This document shows positions 17,401 through 25,430 of a DNA stretch of 64,000 bases, piece after piece. Made by a program: the position numbers and the translations under genes. Numbering within the stretch: position 1 is the stretch's first letter; every line of letters begins with the position of its first letter. The notes under the pieces were generated by a model. That model saw only the letters and a list, made by a program, of their open reading frames with translations. It made no database searches and had not been told where the DNA came from. The stretch comes from JAXLYX01 sp046351215 (GTDB lineage: Bacteria; Myxococcota_A; Polyangia; Polyangiales; Houyiibacteriaceae): the NCBI GenBank assembly GCA_046351215.1, contig JAXLYX010000008.1:485517-549516 (forward strand), given 5' to 3'.

Positions 17401-18424
17401 TCGCTCCCTGGAACGGCGGCCCGGCGGTCGCGCCGACCCAATGGATTCCGTCGCTCGAATGCTCGTGCAGCCAGCCGAGCACGCTGTCGAAGCTGCGCGA
17501 TTCGAGCACGTAGACGACGACGTGCTTCACCCGCTCCCGCAGGAAATCCATCGTGCCGGGCGTCTTCGCCCGCTCCGCGTCGACCGGGACCTTCGTGACC
17601 ACGCTGCGGATGCGCTCGACGTCCTCGGGGAAGTCGTGCGGGAGCTCGTGCTGCGAAGCCCGAGCGAAGGGATCGCCCCCGTCGCGGACGTAGAGCGTGC
17701 ACGCGCGCTCCCCGGGGACCCACGCGAGCAGATCGGGTCCGACCGCCGAGAGGCGCGTGCCCGGGCGGAGCGCCACCTCGCCTGTCGCGAGCGGCGGATA
17801 GCTCAAGGGGTCGGCGAGCTGCGGATCGAAGCTGTAGCGCGTCCAGCGACCGGACGCGCGGTTCACCACCAGCACTTCGTTGCCGAACGGGAAGAGCTCG
17901 TCGTCGGCGTCGAGCCGTGGCAGCGCGTCGGCGTTCGAGAGCGAGGTGGCGATCGGATCCTGGCTGCCACCGGGGGAGTCGACGTACGCGTCGAAGCTCC
18001 ACAATCCGTAGGTCATGCGGCCGGGCGTCGGGAGGATCGAGAGCACGTAGCCGGTCACGCCGACGAGGTCGATGTCGTGCACCTGCGGACCGCCCGGCAC
18101 CGCCGAGAACGAGTAGCCACCGGCGAACTTGTCCCAGTACCAGCTCCCGCTCTGCTGCACGTGGCCCGCGAGCGGATCGTGGAGCTCCGGATCGAAGCGC
18201 AGCAGCGTGTAGTCGATGTACGCCGACTCGCCGAGCGTCACGGACGTCGGCGGGGTGTAGAGGAGCACGTAGTCGCCCACCGTCGTGATCTTCGAGCCGG
18301 CCGCGAGCTTCGGCGCGCTCCCCGTGGTCACCCGCTGGAGCAGCTTCTCGTGGTGCTCCGGCGCGAAGCGCCAGACCTCGTAGGTCCCGCTGCGGGTCTG
18401 CGTGATCACGAACGTATGCGACAT
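14495..18424 (-). CDS. Giant phosphoesterase-domain protein with C-terminal passenger-like repeats
   Basis: Predicted protein of 1309 aa in four parts. Residues 1 to about 300 show propeller-like repeats (WSFDAY, YTLLRFDPELHDPL). Then comes a PF04185-type phosphoesterase (acid phosphatase/phospholipase C), recognisable from VVYVLESRSFDSVLGWL, GGTTTNRATLASG, FLEPVWVDPSGMFTSYHPGGDVLPGEQGLQNIYDAL and VVSFSKGGGMYDHVP. Two metal-site motifs are changed: ENRSFD is ESRSFD, and YDEHGGFYDH is FSKGGGMYDH. Catalysis is therefore doubtful. About 400 residues of AT-family passenger-like repeats follow (motifs such as AVIFNHAATAGYGGVTSFNNNS), then a beta-rich C-terminus. No signal peptide is visible at the ATG chosen. 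An upstream frame extension adds only low-quality sequence. Confidence 0.85.
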   Translation of the reverse strand: MSHTFVITQTRSGTYEVWRFAPEHHEKLLQRVTTGSAPKLAAGSKITTVGDYVLLYTPPTSVTLGESAYIDYTLLRFDPELHDPLAGHVQQSGSWYWDKFAGGYSFSAVPGGPQVHDIDLVGVTGYVLSILPTPGRMTYGLWSFDAYVDSPGGSQDPIATSLSNADALPRLDADDELFPFGNEVLVVNRASGRWTRYSFDPQLADPLSYPPLATGEVALRPGTRLSAVGPDLLAWVPGERACTLYVRDGGDPFARASQHELPHDFPEDVERIRSVVTKVPVDAERAKTPGTMDFLRERVKHVVVYVLESRSFDSVLGWLHEHSSDGIHWVGATAGPPFQGASYHHSNPDSAGVEHHQYKVAHGGIGPSVTLVSPTVDPFHGTPDAIRQQWSAGYPAYAAGERADMRGFVRNNALTEVMGGFTPDQLGVMSGLASAYALSDMWFCSEAGGTTTNRATLASGSAYDITSTYEGGNAYAYFSKTPHRQSMWKVLANNGILDWAIYYSVLWENEPYTYNLFLEGELPSVDKSWQRYVQPIKSFFQVAARGELPAFSFLEPVWVDPSGMFTSYHPGGDVLPGEQGLQNIYDALRQSPCWNETLLVVSFSKGGGMYDHVPAHPMKRAWPNDGDDGYGFDTTGARVPTLVISPLVQANTVFRSDDPTTPYDATSIAATVLSWFGIPKERWGLGERVAAAPTFQGVLTLDTPRTDTPTLVRATDSNYPNTDPIVVTAPAPVSATWKAQPPYGAWTDTACWEGGKLPTDVATFSSSEVRAIRFAYDDAQQVDSIVFDESAQAYELLFEQAAPTTPTLTIAGDGVRNRSGKRQLFRVAATSVATTDVQLSFVNEASAGDETITYETAPSVPRSQSGGIIAFHQRTRAGAARFVVRTGALPPGPYSTVGSEVRFLDRSTADAATFEISGSTGPDSDTFGNVVFYDEATAGIARFTNAGGTVGDGGNTQFYGNSSADRCRIENHGATGAKGNGGDTAFDGRATAGEAVIFNHAATAGYGGVTSFNNNSPYMAAGFGATAGNATLKNLGAESAPSGGGGHTEFTGQYGAGDAGTAVIENCGTSTANETGAGYTLFATTGNWPYYRPTAARAKIHNFPGACAGAQAGYTRFAYVNYQRKDDNGKPGPLGGDAFIRNYGGTAFGAPGGYTLFQNHSSAERATIVAEAGTNGGAAGYVRFTEQAEGDAATVRLEGGRLEVDGSALEELKLGTLVLAIMNGLEPTLTFAVGSNPTHLFVENELSLPTGGLVNVAFVGTDVSSGVPQLLIRSAQLQPSDAAKFHGSPVNGLTPVFSVGEERLYVTFV

Positions 18425-18569
18425 GGACCCTCCTCGTCGGAGGCACCGTATCGTCGAAGGGGGGGTGAGTAGAAGAGCGAGCTTCGAGTCACCCCCGCCG
18501 GCCGAGCCGCGGGCGGACCCCACCTGCCGGAAAGTTGGAGCTCCCAGGGCTTCCCGCGACGGCGGAGCC

Positions 18570-20996
18570 CTACTTCTCCCCGCGCTCCGCCCGCGCCGAC
18601 TCGCGGGCGGCCTCGAGGCGCTTCTCGTGGAAGCCGACGAGCCGATCCTCGACCGCGCGGTTGAGCGAGCCCTCGGCGAAGCGTCCGTCCGGCCCGCGTT
18701 CGCCGGCCGGCATCCCGAAGAGCACCTCGATCGCGCCGTCCACGCGGGTGATCGGGATCACGCGGAACTTCCCCTCGCGCACGGCCGCGACGATGTCGTC
18801 CCGGAGCGCGAGGTTCTTCACGTTCGTCGAGGGGATGAGCACGCCCTCCTGGCCCGTGAGGCCGCGCGTCTTGCAGACGTCGAAATAGCCCTCGATCTTG
18901 TCGTTCACGCCGCCGATGGGCTGCACGTCCCCGTGCTGGTTCACGGAGCCCGTCATCGCGAAGCATTGCTCGATCGGGAGCTCGGCGATCGCCGAGAGCA
19001 GGGCGCAGAGCTCGGCGAGCGAGGCGCTGTCGCCCTCGACGCGGCCGTACGACTGTTCGAGCACGATGGAAGCGCGGAGCGAGAGCGGCGTCGTCGGCGA
19101 GTAGCGGCCCGAAAGGAAGCCCGAGAGGATGAGCACGCCCTTCGAGTGGATCGGCCCGCCGAGCTCGACCTCCTTCTCGATGTCGATCACGCGGCCGTCG
19201 CCCATGCGCGCCGTGGCGGTGATGCGCGTGGGCCAACCGAAGGAGTGGTCGCCGAGCTTGGCCACCGTCAGGCCGTTGATCTGGCCGACGCGCTTGCCGG
19301 TCGTGGTGACGAGCAGCGTGCCCTTCTCGATCTCCTCCTGGATGGTCTCGCGGACGCGGGCCATCCGATCGTCCGCGGCGTCGACGGCGGCCTTCACGTG
19401 CTCGAGGCCGATCGTCTTCGCGCCCGCGCGGCGCGCGTAGAGGTCGGCCTCGCGCAGCACGCCGCGCAGATCGTCCGCGTGCACCGTGAGCTTCTCCGAG
19501 TCCTCGGCGAGCCTCGAGGCGTGCTCGACCATGCGGGCGACGCCCGTGCGATCGATGGCGAGCAGCGAGCACTCCTTGCCGATCTTCGCGAGGAAGCGGG
19601 CGAGGAGCACCTCGTTCTCGTGGTTGCGGTCGATGTGGTCCTCGAAGTCCGCGACGATGCGGAAGAGGCCCGGGAAGTCCGGGTCGTACTCCGAGAGGAG
19701 GTAGAAGAGCTGGCGCTCGCCGATGAGGACGATCTTCACGTCGAGCGAGATCGGCTCGGGCGCGAGGGCGACTCCTCCGAGCACGCCGAGCATCCGGGCG
19801 AGCGGCTCGATCATCACCGTGCGCGTCTTCATGGCGCGCTTCAGCGCCTCCCAGGCGTAGGGCTGCATGAGCAGCGCCCGTGCATCCACGAGGAGGTAGC
19901 CGCCGTTCGCCTTGTGCAGCGCGCCGGCCTTGATGAGGTGGATGTCGGTGAGCAGCGCGCCGAGCACCGGCACGTGGTCCATCGAGCCGATCAGGTTCTC
20001 GTACGTCGGATGCGCCTCGTAGACGACGGGCGCCCCCTTCTCTCCCGAGCGATCGACGAGCACGTGCACGCCGTAGCGACGGAGCAGGGGGTTCTCCTTG
20101 ATCGCGCCGGCTTCGAGCGCGCCCGTCATGATCGAGGGGCCGCCGCTCGTCTCGATCCAATCCGAGGGATTCTCGGCGACGTGCTTCTCGAGCGCCTTGA
20201 GGTGCTCGATGACGGCGGGGATGTCCTGGAAGTCCTCCCGCACGTCCTCGACGAGATGCGCGACCACGCCGGCGACGAGCTCGTTCGCGGCGGCCTTGAT
20301 CCGGCGGCGGGCGTCCTTCTCCCGTCGGGGAACCTCGGAGAGGAAGGCGCGCATCGCCTTCTCCGTCTGCTGCGCCGCCTCCGTGAAGCTCTTCCGGACC
20401 GGCTCGGGGAGGGCGTTGAACTGCTCCTCCGAGAGGAGCTCGCCGTTCGCGACGGGCGCGAGCGAGAAGCCCTGCGGCGTCCCGACGATGCCGACGTGCT
20501 GCGCCTCGGCGCGCTCGCGGATCCCGTTGAACTCCGCCTCGTTCTTCTCCTTGACCTCGCTCTCGATCGCCTCGCGGCGCTTGCGGAACTCGTCGCCCTC
20601 GATGACCTGCGGGATCGCGACCCGGAGATCGTCGACGAGGTGCGCGAGCGCTTCGCGGAGGAGCTTCGCCCGACCGGCCGGCATGCGGAGCACGCGCGGC
20701 TCGCGCGGCTTGTCGAAGCGGTTCACGTAGCAGACGTCTTCGGCGACCGGCATCTTCGCCGCCTCGGCCTCGATCATCGCGCTCACGGCATGCCGCTTGC
20801 CGGCCCGTGTCGGACCCATGGCGAAGACGTTGTAGCCGTCGGTGCGGATCGCGAGGGCGAGCTCGATCGCCTTCTTGGCCCGCTCCTGTCCGAGTCGTTC
20901 GTCGAGCGGGTCGAGCGTCTCGGTCGTCTCGAAGTCGAAGGAGCTCGGATCGCAGATCCTGCGGACGGTCTCGGGGGCGAGGGCGCGGTCGGTCAC
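18570..20996 (-). CDS. Lon-type ATP-dependent protease (LonB/YcbZ-like)
   Basis: Predicted protein of 808 aa, starting at GTG with a GGAG ribosome site 4 nt upstream. The C-terminal S16 peptidase carries the Ser-Lys dyad: GDSASLAEL (Ser657) and NDKIEGYF (Lys700). The 43-residue spacing equals that of Lon. The N-terminal AAA+ region has a Walker A with Lys-Arg (GPTRAGKRH) in place of Lys-Ser/Thr, and GGYLLVDARALL as Walker B. This fits the LonB/YcbZ subgroup, with its long helical insertion and no LonA substrate-binding N-domain. Likely cytosolic protein quality control. It lies 63 bp downstream of the sigma-54 activator on the same strand and may be co-transcribed. Confidence 0.92.
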   Translation of the reverse strand: MTDRALAPETVRRICDPSSFDFETTETLDPLDERLGQERAKKAIELALAIRTDGYNVFAMGPTRAGKRHAVSAMIEAEAAKMPVAEDVCYVNRFDKPREPRVLRMPAGRAKLLREALAHLVDDLRVAIPQVIEGDEFRKRREAIESEVKEKNEAEFNGIRERAEAQHVGIVGTPQGFSLAPVANGELLSEEQFNALPEPVRKSFTEAAQQTEKAMRAFLSEVPRREKDARRRIKAAANELVAGVVAHLVEDVREDFQDIPAVIEHLKALEKHVAENPSDWIETSGGPSIMTGALEAGAIKENPLLRRYGVHVLVDRSGEKGAPVVYEAHPTYENLIGSMDHVPVLGALLTDIHLIKAGALHKANGGYLLVDARALLMQPYAWEALKRAMKTRTVMIEPLARMLGVLGGVALAPEPISLDVKIVLIGERQLFYLLSEYDPDFPGLFRIVADFEDHIDRNHENEVLLARFLAKIGKECSLLAIDRTGVARMVEHASRLAEDSEKLTVHADDLRGVLREADLYARRAGAKTIGLEHVKAAVDAADDRMARVRETIQEEIEKGTLLVTTTGKRVGQINGLTVAKLGDHSFGWPTRITATARMGDGRVIDIEKEVELGGPIHSKGVLILSGFLSGRYSPTTPLSLRASIVLEQSYGRVEGDSASLAELCALLSAIAELPIEQCFAMTGSVNQHGDVQPIGGVNDKIEGYFDVCKTRGLTGQEGVLIPSTNVKNLALRDDIVAAVREGKFRVIPITRVDGAIEVLFGMPAGERGPDGRFAEGSLNRAVEDRLVGFHEKRLEAARESARAERGEK

Positions 20997-21059
20997 GCGC
21001 TCCAGCTACGCGCGGAACGGCCCGGCCGTCAACCCCGGCGTGGACCCCGCCGGCGGCCT

Positions 21060-22610
21060 TCAGGCCGTGCGTTCGACCCCGAGCTTCTTCATCCGGCTCT
21101 GGAGGGTGGAGGGGGGAAGACCGAGCAGCTCGGCGGCGCCCCCCTTTCCGTAGATCTTGCCCTGGGTCCTCGCGAGGACGCGCCTTATGTAGCGGGCTTC
21201 CATCTCCTCGAGCGTGACGATCGGCTCCTCGTCCGGCGACGGGGTCGGGGCCGGCTCGGAGCGGCCGCGAGGCGTCTCGAGATGCAGCTCGAAAGCGGAA
21301 GGGCCGAGCTCGCGTCCCGTGCTCACGATGGTTGCACGTTCGAGCACGTTCGAGAGCTCGCGGAGGTTGCCGGGCCAGACGTAGCGCCGGAGCACGTCGA
21401 GGCCGGCCTCGGACACGGTGACGTTGTGTCGGCCGGTGCGCTTCGCCTGCTCCCGGAGGATCACGGCCGAGAGCCCGCGCAGATCCTCGAGGCGCTCGCG
21501 GAGGGGAGGGAGCGCGAGCGGGAAGACGGCGAGGCGGTAGTACAGGTCCTCCCGGAACCGCCCCGCCTCGACGGCCGCGCGGAGGTCGACGTGGGTGGCC
21601 GCGATGACGCGCACGTCGACCTTCACGGTGCGGTCGCTGCCCACGGGCTCGAACGTGCCCTCCTGCAGCACCCGGAGGAGCTTGGCCTGGAGCGGGAGCG
21701 GCAGCTCGCCGACCTCGTCGAGCAGGAGCGTGCCCTTGTTCGCGATCTGGAAGCGGCCGGGACGATCCTTCTGCGCGCCCGTGAACGCGCCCTTCACGTG
21801 CCCGAAGAGCTCGCTCTCGATCAGGCTCTCGGGGATGGCGGCGCAGTTCAGCGTGACGAAGCTGCGCTCGGCGCGCTCGCTCCAGAGGTGGATCGCGCGC
21901 GCGAGCCGCTCCTTGCCCGTGCCCGTCTCGCCCTGGACGAGGACGGGCGTCGAGGTCGTCGCGACCTGCTTCGCACGCCGGACGACGTCGCGCACCGAGG
22001 GGCTCTGGCTGCTCTCGAGGACGCCGAAGGGATCGCCGCCGAGCTCGTCCTCGAGCTCGCGCGCGTGGGCGCGCTGGCCCTCGTGGAGACGGTCGAGGGC
22101 GAGCTGTTGCTCGGCGTGGAAGACGGCGAGCGCGAGGACCTGGCCGTAGACCTCGACGAGCTGCACCACCTCCTGCGGGTAGCGGACGCACTGCGAGCGA
22201 TCGAGCGTCATCACGCCGAAGCGACGCTCGCCCGCGCAGAGCGGCACGACCATGCACGAGTGCCCGTGGGGCAGATCGAGCACGCCGTCGAAGGGATCGC
22301 CGTCGCCGTCCGCGTGATCCTCCTCCGTGAAGGCGCGGGCGCGTCGGGTCTCGAGCGCCTCCCGGATCGTCGGGAAGCGCGAGAGCTCGATCGCGTGGTG
22401 GCGGACGGGATCGCGAGCCAGGGGCCCGCGAGCGGCCCGCACGCGGAGCGTCTCGCCCTCGAGCTCGAGCACCGTGGCGAGATCGTAGGGGGCCAGCTTC
22501 GAGACCCATTCGAGGCCGCGCCGGAGGAGATCGTCCACGGCGGCTTCGCCGGTCGCGAGGCCGACGAGCGCGGAGAGGTCGGAGGTGAGGTCGAGGACTT
22601 CGGTGGCCAT
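21060..22610 (-). CDS. Sigma-54 enhancer-binding activator, GAF-AAA+-Fis (NorR-like)
   Basis: Predicted protein of 516 aa. An N-terminal GAF domain (about 20-165) contains HGHSCMVVPLCAGERR and two further conserved-looking positions. It is followed by a sigma-54 interaction AAA+ domain (Walker A GETGTGKERL, the GAFTGA loop, Walker B TLLLDEVGELPL, the arginine-finger region FREDLYYRLAVFPL). A C-terminal Fis-type helix-turn-helix follows (GKGGAAELLGLPPSTLQSRMKKLG). The architecture equals NorR, the nitric-oxide-responsive activator. There is no receiver domain, so the GAF should bind the signal directly. Palindromic sites matching those of the peroxiredoxin promoter (27083-27136) lie 49-88 bp upstream of its start, suggesting autoregulation and a shared regulon. 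Confidence 0.93.
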   Translation of the reverse strand: MATEVLDLTSDLSALVGLATGEAAVDDLLRRGLEWVSKLAPYDLATVLELEGETLRVRAARGPLARDPVRHHAIELSRFPTIREALETRRARAFTEEDHADGDGDPFDGVLDLPHGHSCMVVPLCAGERRFGVMTLDRSQCVRYPQEVVQLVEVYGQVLALAVFHAEQQLALDRLHEGQRAHARELEDELGGDPFGVLESSQSPSVRDVVRRAKQVATTSTPVLVQGETGTGKERLARAIHLWSERAERSFVTLNCAAIPESLIESELFGHVKGAFTGAQKDRPGRFQIANKGTLLLDEVGELPLPLQAKLLRVLQEGTFEPVGSDRTVKVDVRVIAATHVDLRAAVEAGRFREDLYYRLAVFPLALPPLRERLEDLRGLSAVILREQAKRTGRHNVTVSEAGLDVLRRYVWPGNLRELSNVLERATIVSTGRELGPSAFELHLETPRGRSEPAPTPSPDEEPIVTLEEMEARYIRRVLARTQGKIYGKGGAAELLGLPPSTLQSRMKKLGVERTA

Positions 22611-22617
22611 GGGTTCG

Positions 22618-22698
22618 CCGCGAGATTTCGGTGGTGGCTTTCCAGTCTAGCGCCTCCGCACCGAAATGTCAGTGTCGCGATGCACCGACATGACGGTG
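22618..22698. promoter_or_regulatory. Enhancer-type palindromes upstream of the sigma-54 activator
   Basis: CACCGAAATGTCAGTG (22659-22674) and CACCGACATGACGGTG (22683-22698) match the consensus of the three sites at 27083-27136. A weaker third copy, CCGCGAGATTTCGGTG, occupies 22618-22633, with its right half identical to the middle peroxiredoxin site. They lie between the activator start (22610) and the divergent small gene (22759), so either gene could be controlled. No clear GG-N10-GC promoter was found here. Confidence 0.6.
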
Positions 22699-22758
22699 GA
22701 AGCCCTGTTCGAGCCGGGCCGGCGAGGCGGGCACTGGCCGCCGGGGGAATCGCGGGCG

Positions 22759-23451
22759 ATGATCCGAGCCATGCGCGCGAGGACGTTCCTTTCTTCCTGC
22801 CTCGTCGCGACGCTGCTGGGCGGAGGGCCGCTCGGCGTCGCGGCCCAGCCGCCGCCGGGGACCGGCGGCTCGCCTCCGGTGGCGCCGTCGAGCGGCGCGC
22901 AAGGGGTCGTCGTGCCGGACGCCTACGCGGGCGGAGGGGGCGCGCCGACGCCGCCGGCCGCGACGCCGTACGGCAGCTCGCCCTTCGGCTCGTCCCCCTA
23001 CGGGGCGAGCCCGTACCCCACGCCTCCGATGGGCGGGGCCTATGGCGTTCAGGCCTATCCACCGACCGCCGGCACGCCCTACGGCGCCATGCCGTACTCG
23101 GGCTCGGTGTACACGAGCTACAACGTCGACCCGCGCCTCTACGCCGAATACGAGCGACTTCCGCGACGAGGGCCCTACGTCGCGCTCATCGCCTTCGGCT
23201 CGATGGCGATCCTCATCGGCCTGCCGACCCTCGTGCAGGAGATCCGCTACGCCGACACGCGCAACGGGGGCGCCCTGGCCTTCGGCGCGATCAGCACCGG
23301 CCTCGGCGCGGTCGCCATCGGCGTCTCCGCCTACAAGCTCCACGTCCGCAACGCAGGAATCCGCCGGCTCCGGGCCCAGGGGCTCATGGTCTCGTTCCGG
23401 CTCGCACCCACCCGTGGCGGGACCGCGATCGGGGCGCAGCTCTCGTTCTGA
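22759..23451 (+). CDS. Small membrane protein, Gly/Pro/Tyr-rich N-terminus
   Basis: Predicted protein of 230 aa. A signal peptide or anchor (RTFLSSCLVATLLGGGPLGVAAQ) is followed by about 90 residues rich in Gly, Pro, Ser and Tyr with loose repeats (YGSSPFGSSPYGASPYP). Two hydrophobic helices come next (YVALIAFGSMAILIGLPTLV and ALAFGAISTGLGAVAIGVSAYKL) and a short basic tail. No family is recognised. ATG 22759 was chosen because a G-rich ribosome site precedes it; ATG 22771 is nearly as good. It is divergent from the sigma-54 activator across the palindrome cluster, so it may belong to the same regulon. Confidence 0.7.
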   Translation: MIRAMRARTFLSSCLVATLLGGGPLGVAAQPPPGTGGSPPVAPSSGAQGVVVPDAYAGGGGAPTPPAATPYGSSPFGSSPYGASPYPTPPMGGAYGVQAYPPTAGTPYGAMPYSGSVYTSYNVDPRLYAEYERLPRRGPYVALIAFGSMAILIGLPTLVQEIRYADTRNGGALAFGAISTGLGAVAIGVSAYKLHVRNAGIRRLRAQGLMVSFRLAPTRGGTAIGAQLSF

Positions 23452-23471
23452 GCCCGGACGGGGGGTTGCCC

Positions 23472-23993
23472 ATGCAAGGCGTCGAGCTGCTCGGAGTCTT
23501 CGTCCACTCGTTCGCGCGGGCGTGCGTGAACCTGCAGATCCTCGGGACCGCCGAGATCGACGCGCTCCTCGCGGTGCCTCCCGAGTCGTGGGTGCCGGGC
23601 GAGCGCTTCGCCTCCACGCTCGAGGCGATCGCGGCCCGCTTCGAGAATCCCGCGCCGATCCTCGAGCGCGTCGGCGAGGAGATGATGGCGCTCTGGTACG
23701 ACCACGGCCCGGGGCGCGGCCTCGTGAACGGCGGCGTCGAGTTCCTCCGGTTCCAGACGGGCTCGCAGGGCTACCGTAGCGTCGTGCGAGGGCCCGAGGA
23801 AGCCCTCGGCGCCTTCTCGCTCGAGCACCTCGACGAGGCCGCCGGCCGCGCGCGGGTGCGGAGCACGACCCCCTTCGATCGGACGATGGAGCGCGGCGTG
23901 CTGATCGGCGGGATGAAGCTCGCGGGCGATCTCGTCTACGTCGACGTGGACAATTCGGGCGATCCCTCGGTCTACGAGATACGCTTCCACTGA
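23472..23993 (+). CDS. Hypothetical sensor-like cytosolic protein
   Basis: Predicted protein of 173 aa without signal peptide or membrane segment. The order of helices and strands is helical N-terminus with an FVHSFARACVNLQILG block, WVPGERFASTLEAIAARFENPAPILERVGEEMM, then beta segments ending GGMKLAGDLVYVDVDNSGDPSVYEIRF. This vaguely recalls V4R/HNOB-type small-ligand sensors or myxobacterial paralogous families, but I cannot assign it. The gene begins 20 bp after the preceding stop and ends 10 bp before a Ser/Thr kinase gene, so it is likely translated with the kinase and may supply its input signal. Confidence 0.7.
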   Translation: MQGVELLGVFVHSFARACVNLQILGTAEIDALLAVPPESWVPGERFASTLEAIAARFENPAPILERVGEEMMALWYDHGPGRGLVNGGVEFLRFQTGSQGYRSVVRGPEEALGAFSLEHLDEAAGRARVRSTTPFDRTMERGVLIGGMKLAGDLVYVDVDNSGDPSVYEIRFH

Positions 23994-24003
23994 GATCCGC
24001 TCG

Positions 24004-25365
24004 ATGAGCGACCCGCGACCCATCCCCGCCGCCGAGTTCCTGACGGCCGAAGAGCTCGAGAGCGATCGCCGGCTCGAGGGCGCGGAGCTCTCGCGCGTCT
24101 TCTGGGTCGTGCGGGGTCGCGAGAAGGAGCGCGAGCGCCAGGAGGCCTTCTGGGCCTCGACGAACGACGCGCTCGCCAGGGCCTACCGCGAGCTCGACGA
24201 GGTCCGTCACGAGCTCGAGGCGCTGAACCAGCAGCTCGAGCGTCGCGTCGCCGAGCAGGTCGAGGAGATCGTCCGTCGTGCGGGGCAGATCGAGATCCTG
24301 AACGCCCAGCTCCAGAAGCGCGTCGAGGAGCGCTCGCGCGAGCTCGCGGTCGCGCTCCGTCGGCTCGCGCGCGGCTCGCGCTCGCATGCCCTCCGCCGTG
24401 GCGAGGAGCTCGGAGGGCGCGCGAGGCTCCTCGACCTCATCGGGCAGGGCGGCTCCGGCTCCGTCTACCTCGCCGAGGATCTCCTCACGCACGCGCAGGT
24501 CGTCGTGAAGGTCCTCCACGCCTGCGTCGATCCGGAGGCCATCGCGCTCGAGCGCTTCGTCTCGGAGGCCGGAGCGGCCTCGCGCATCTCGCATCCGGGC
24601 GTGATCAAGACGTTGCACGTCGACGTCACGGAGGACGGTCGCGTCTTCCAGATCATGGAGCACGTCGACGGCATCTCGCTCCATCGGAGCACCGATCTCG
24701 GACCCCTGGCGATCGACTCCGTGCTCCGTCTCGGGGCCGCCTTCGCCAACGCGCTCGCGGCCGCGCACGCGGCCGGCGTCGTCCACCGCGACGTGAAGCC
24801 GAGCAACCTCATGATCTGCCGGTCCGAACCCGGCGTTCGCATCCTCGACTTCGGCATCTCGAAGATCCTCGGCCCCGAAGACACGGACCAGGGCGACCTC
24901 ACGCGGCGGGACGTCTTCGTCGGTACGCCGATGTACGCCGCTCCGGAGCAGCTCACGGGTGCGCGCGAGGCCGGACCCGCGTCGGACGTGTACAGCCTCG
25001 GCCTCGTGCTCTTCGAGCTCGCGTCCGGCGTCCTTCCGTTCCCGACGGATCCCACGAGCCCGCACGGCGTCGATCGCGAGCATCCTCCACGGAGGCTGCT
25101 CGAGCTCGTGCCCGACGCCCCGCTCGAGCTCGACGTCTGGATCCATCGGTGTCTCGCGCCGAAGCCGATCGCACGACCGACGGCCCGGGAGCTCGCGAGC
25201 CATCTCGGGCGGCTCGCGGACGACCTCCTCGCGCCGCCGCTCTCGGAGGTGGTGGCCCGCGAGCTCGCGCGCGTGCGTCCTCCGGAGGAGACGTCTTACA
25301 CGGGGGATCCCGTGCAGACGACACGTGTCATGCCGGACCGGCCCACGCTCCGCGGACGGACCTGA
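24004..25365 (+). CDS. Ser/Thr protein kinase with N-terminal coiled coil
   Basis: Predicted protein of 453 aa. Residues 25-120 are highly charged and heptad-like (LARAYRELDEVRHELEALNQQLERRVAEQVEEIV), i.e. a coiled coil likely to dimerise or bind a partner. The Hanks-type kinase domain follows with all catalytic motifs: IGQGGSGSVY, VVVKVL, HRDVKPSNLM, DFGISK and GTPMYAAPEQ. No transmembrane helix is predicted, so it is cytosolic. It starts 10 bp after a small sensor-like gene, with which it probably forms an operon. The next gene is a second, membrane-bound kinase 65 bp downstream. The target is unknown. Confidence 0.92.
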   Translation: MSDPRPIPAAEFLTAEELESDRRLEGAELSRVFWVVRGREKERERQEAFWASTNDALARAYRELDEVRHELEALNQQLERRVAEQVEEIVRRAGQIEILNAQLQKRVEERSRELAVALRRLARGSRSHALRRGEELGGRARLLDLIGQGGSGSVYLAEDLLTHAQVVVKVLHACVDPEAIALERFVSEAGAASRISHPGVIKTLHVDVTEDGRVFQIMEHVDGISLHRSTDLGPLAIDSVLRLGAAFANALAAAHAAGVVHRDVKPSNLMICRSEPGVRILDFGISKILGPEDTDQGDLTRRDVFVGTPMYAAPEQLTGAREAGPASDVYSLGLVLFELASGVLPFPTDPTSPHGVDREHPPRRLLELVPDAPLELDVWIHRCLAPKPIARPTARELASHLGRLADDLLAPPLSEVVARELARVRPPEETSYTGDPVQTTRVMPDRPTLRGRT

Positions 25366-25386
25366 GATTGGCATGTGGGGATTTCG

Positions 25387-25401
25387 TGGCACGGCTTCCG
25401 C
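25387..25401 (+). promoter_or_regulatory. Possible sigma-54 promoter
   Basis: TGGCACGGCTTCCGC has a perfect -24 element (TGGCACG) and the obligatory GG-N10-GC spacing. The -12 element is poor (CCGC rather than TTGC). It lies 30 bp upstream of the GTG start of the kinase at 25431. No enhancer palindromes were found just upstream. Confidence 0.3.
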
Positions 25402-25430
25402 CGGGCCGCGGCCCGTGGTCTCCTCGTGGG

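Noticed and set aside
18402..23993. Open frame of 1863 codons on the plus strand
   Set aside because: It runs antisense to the Lon-type and activator genes. Only the final 174 codons (from 23472) look like a real protein.
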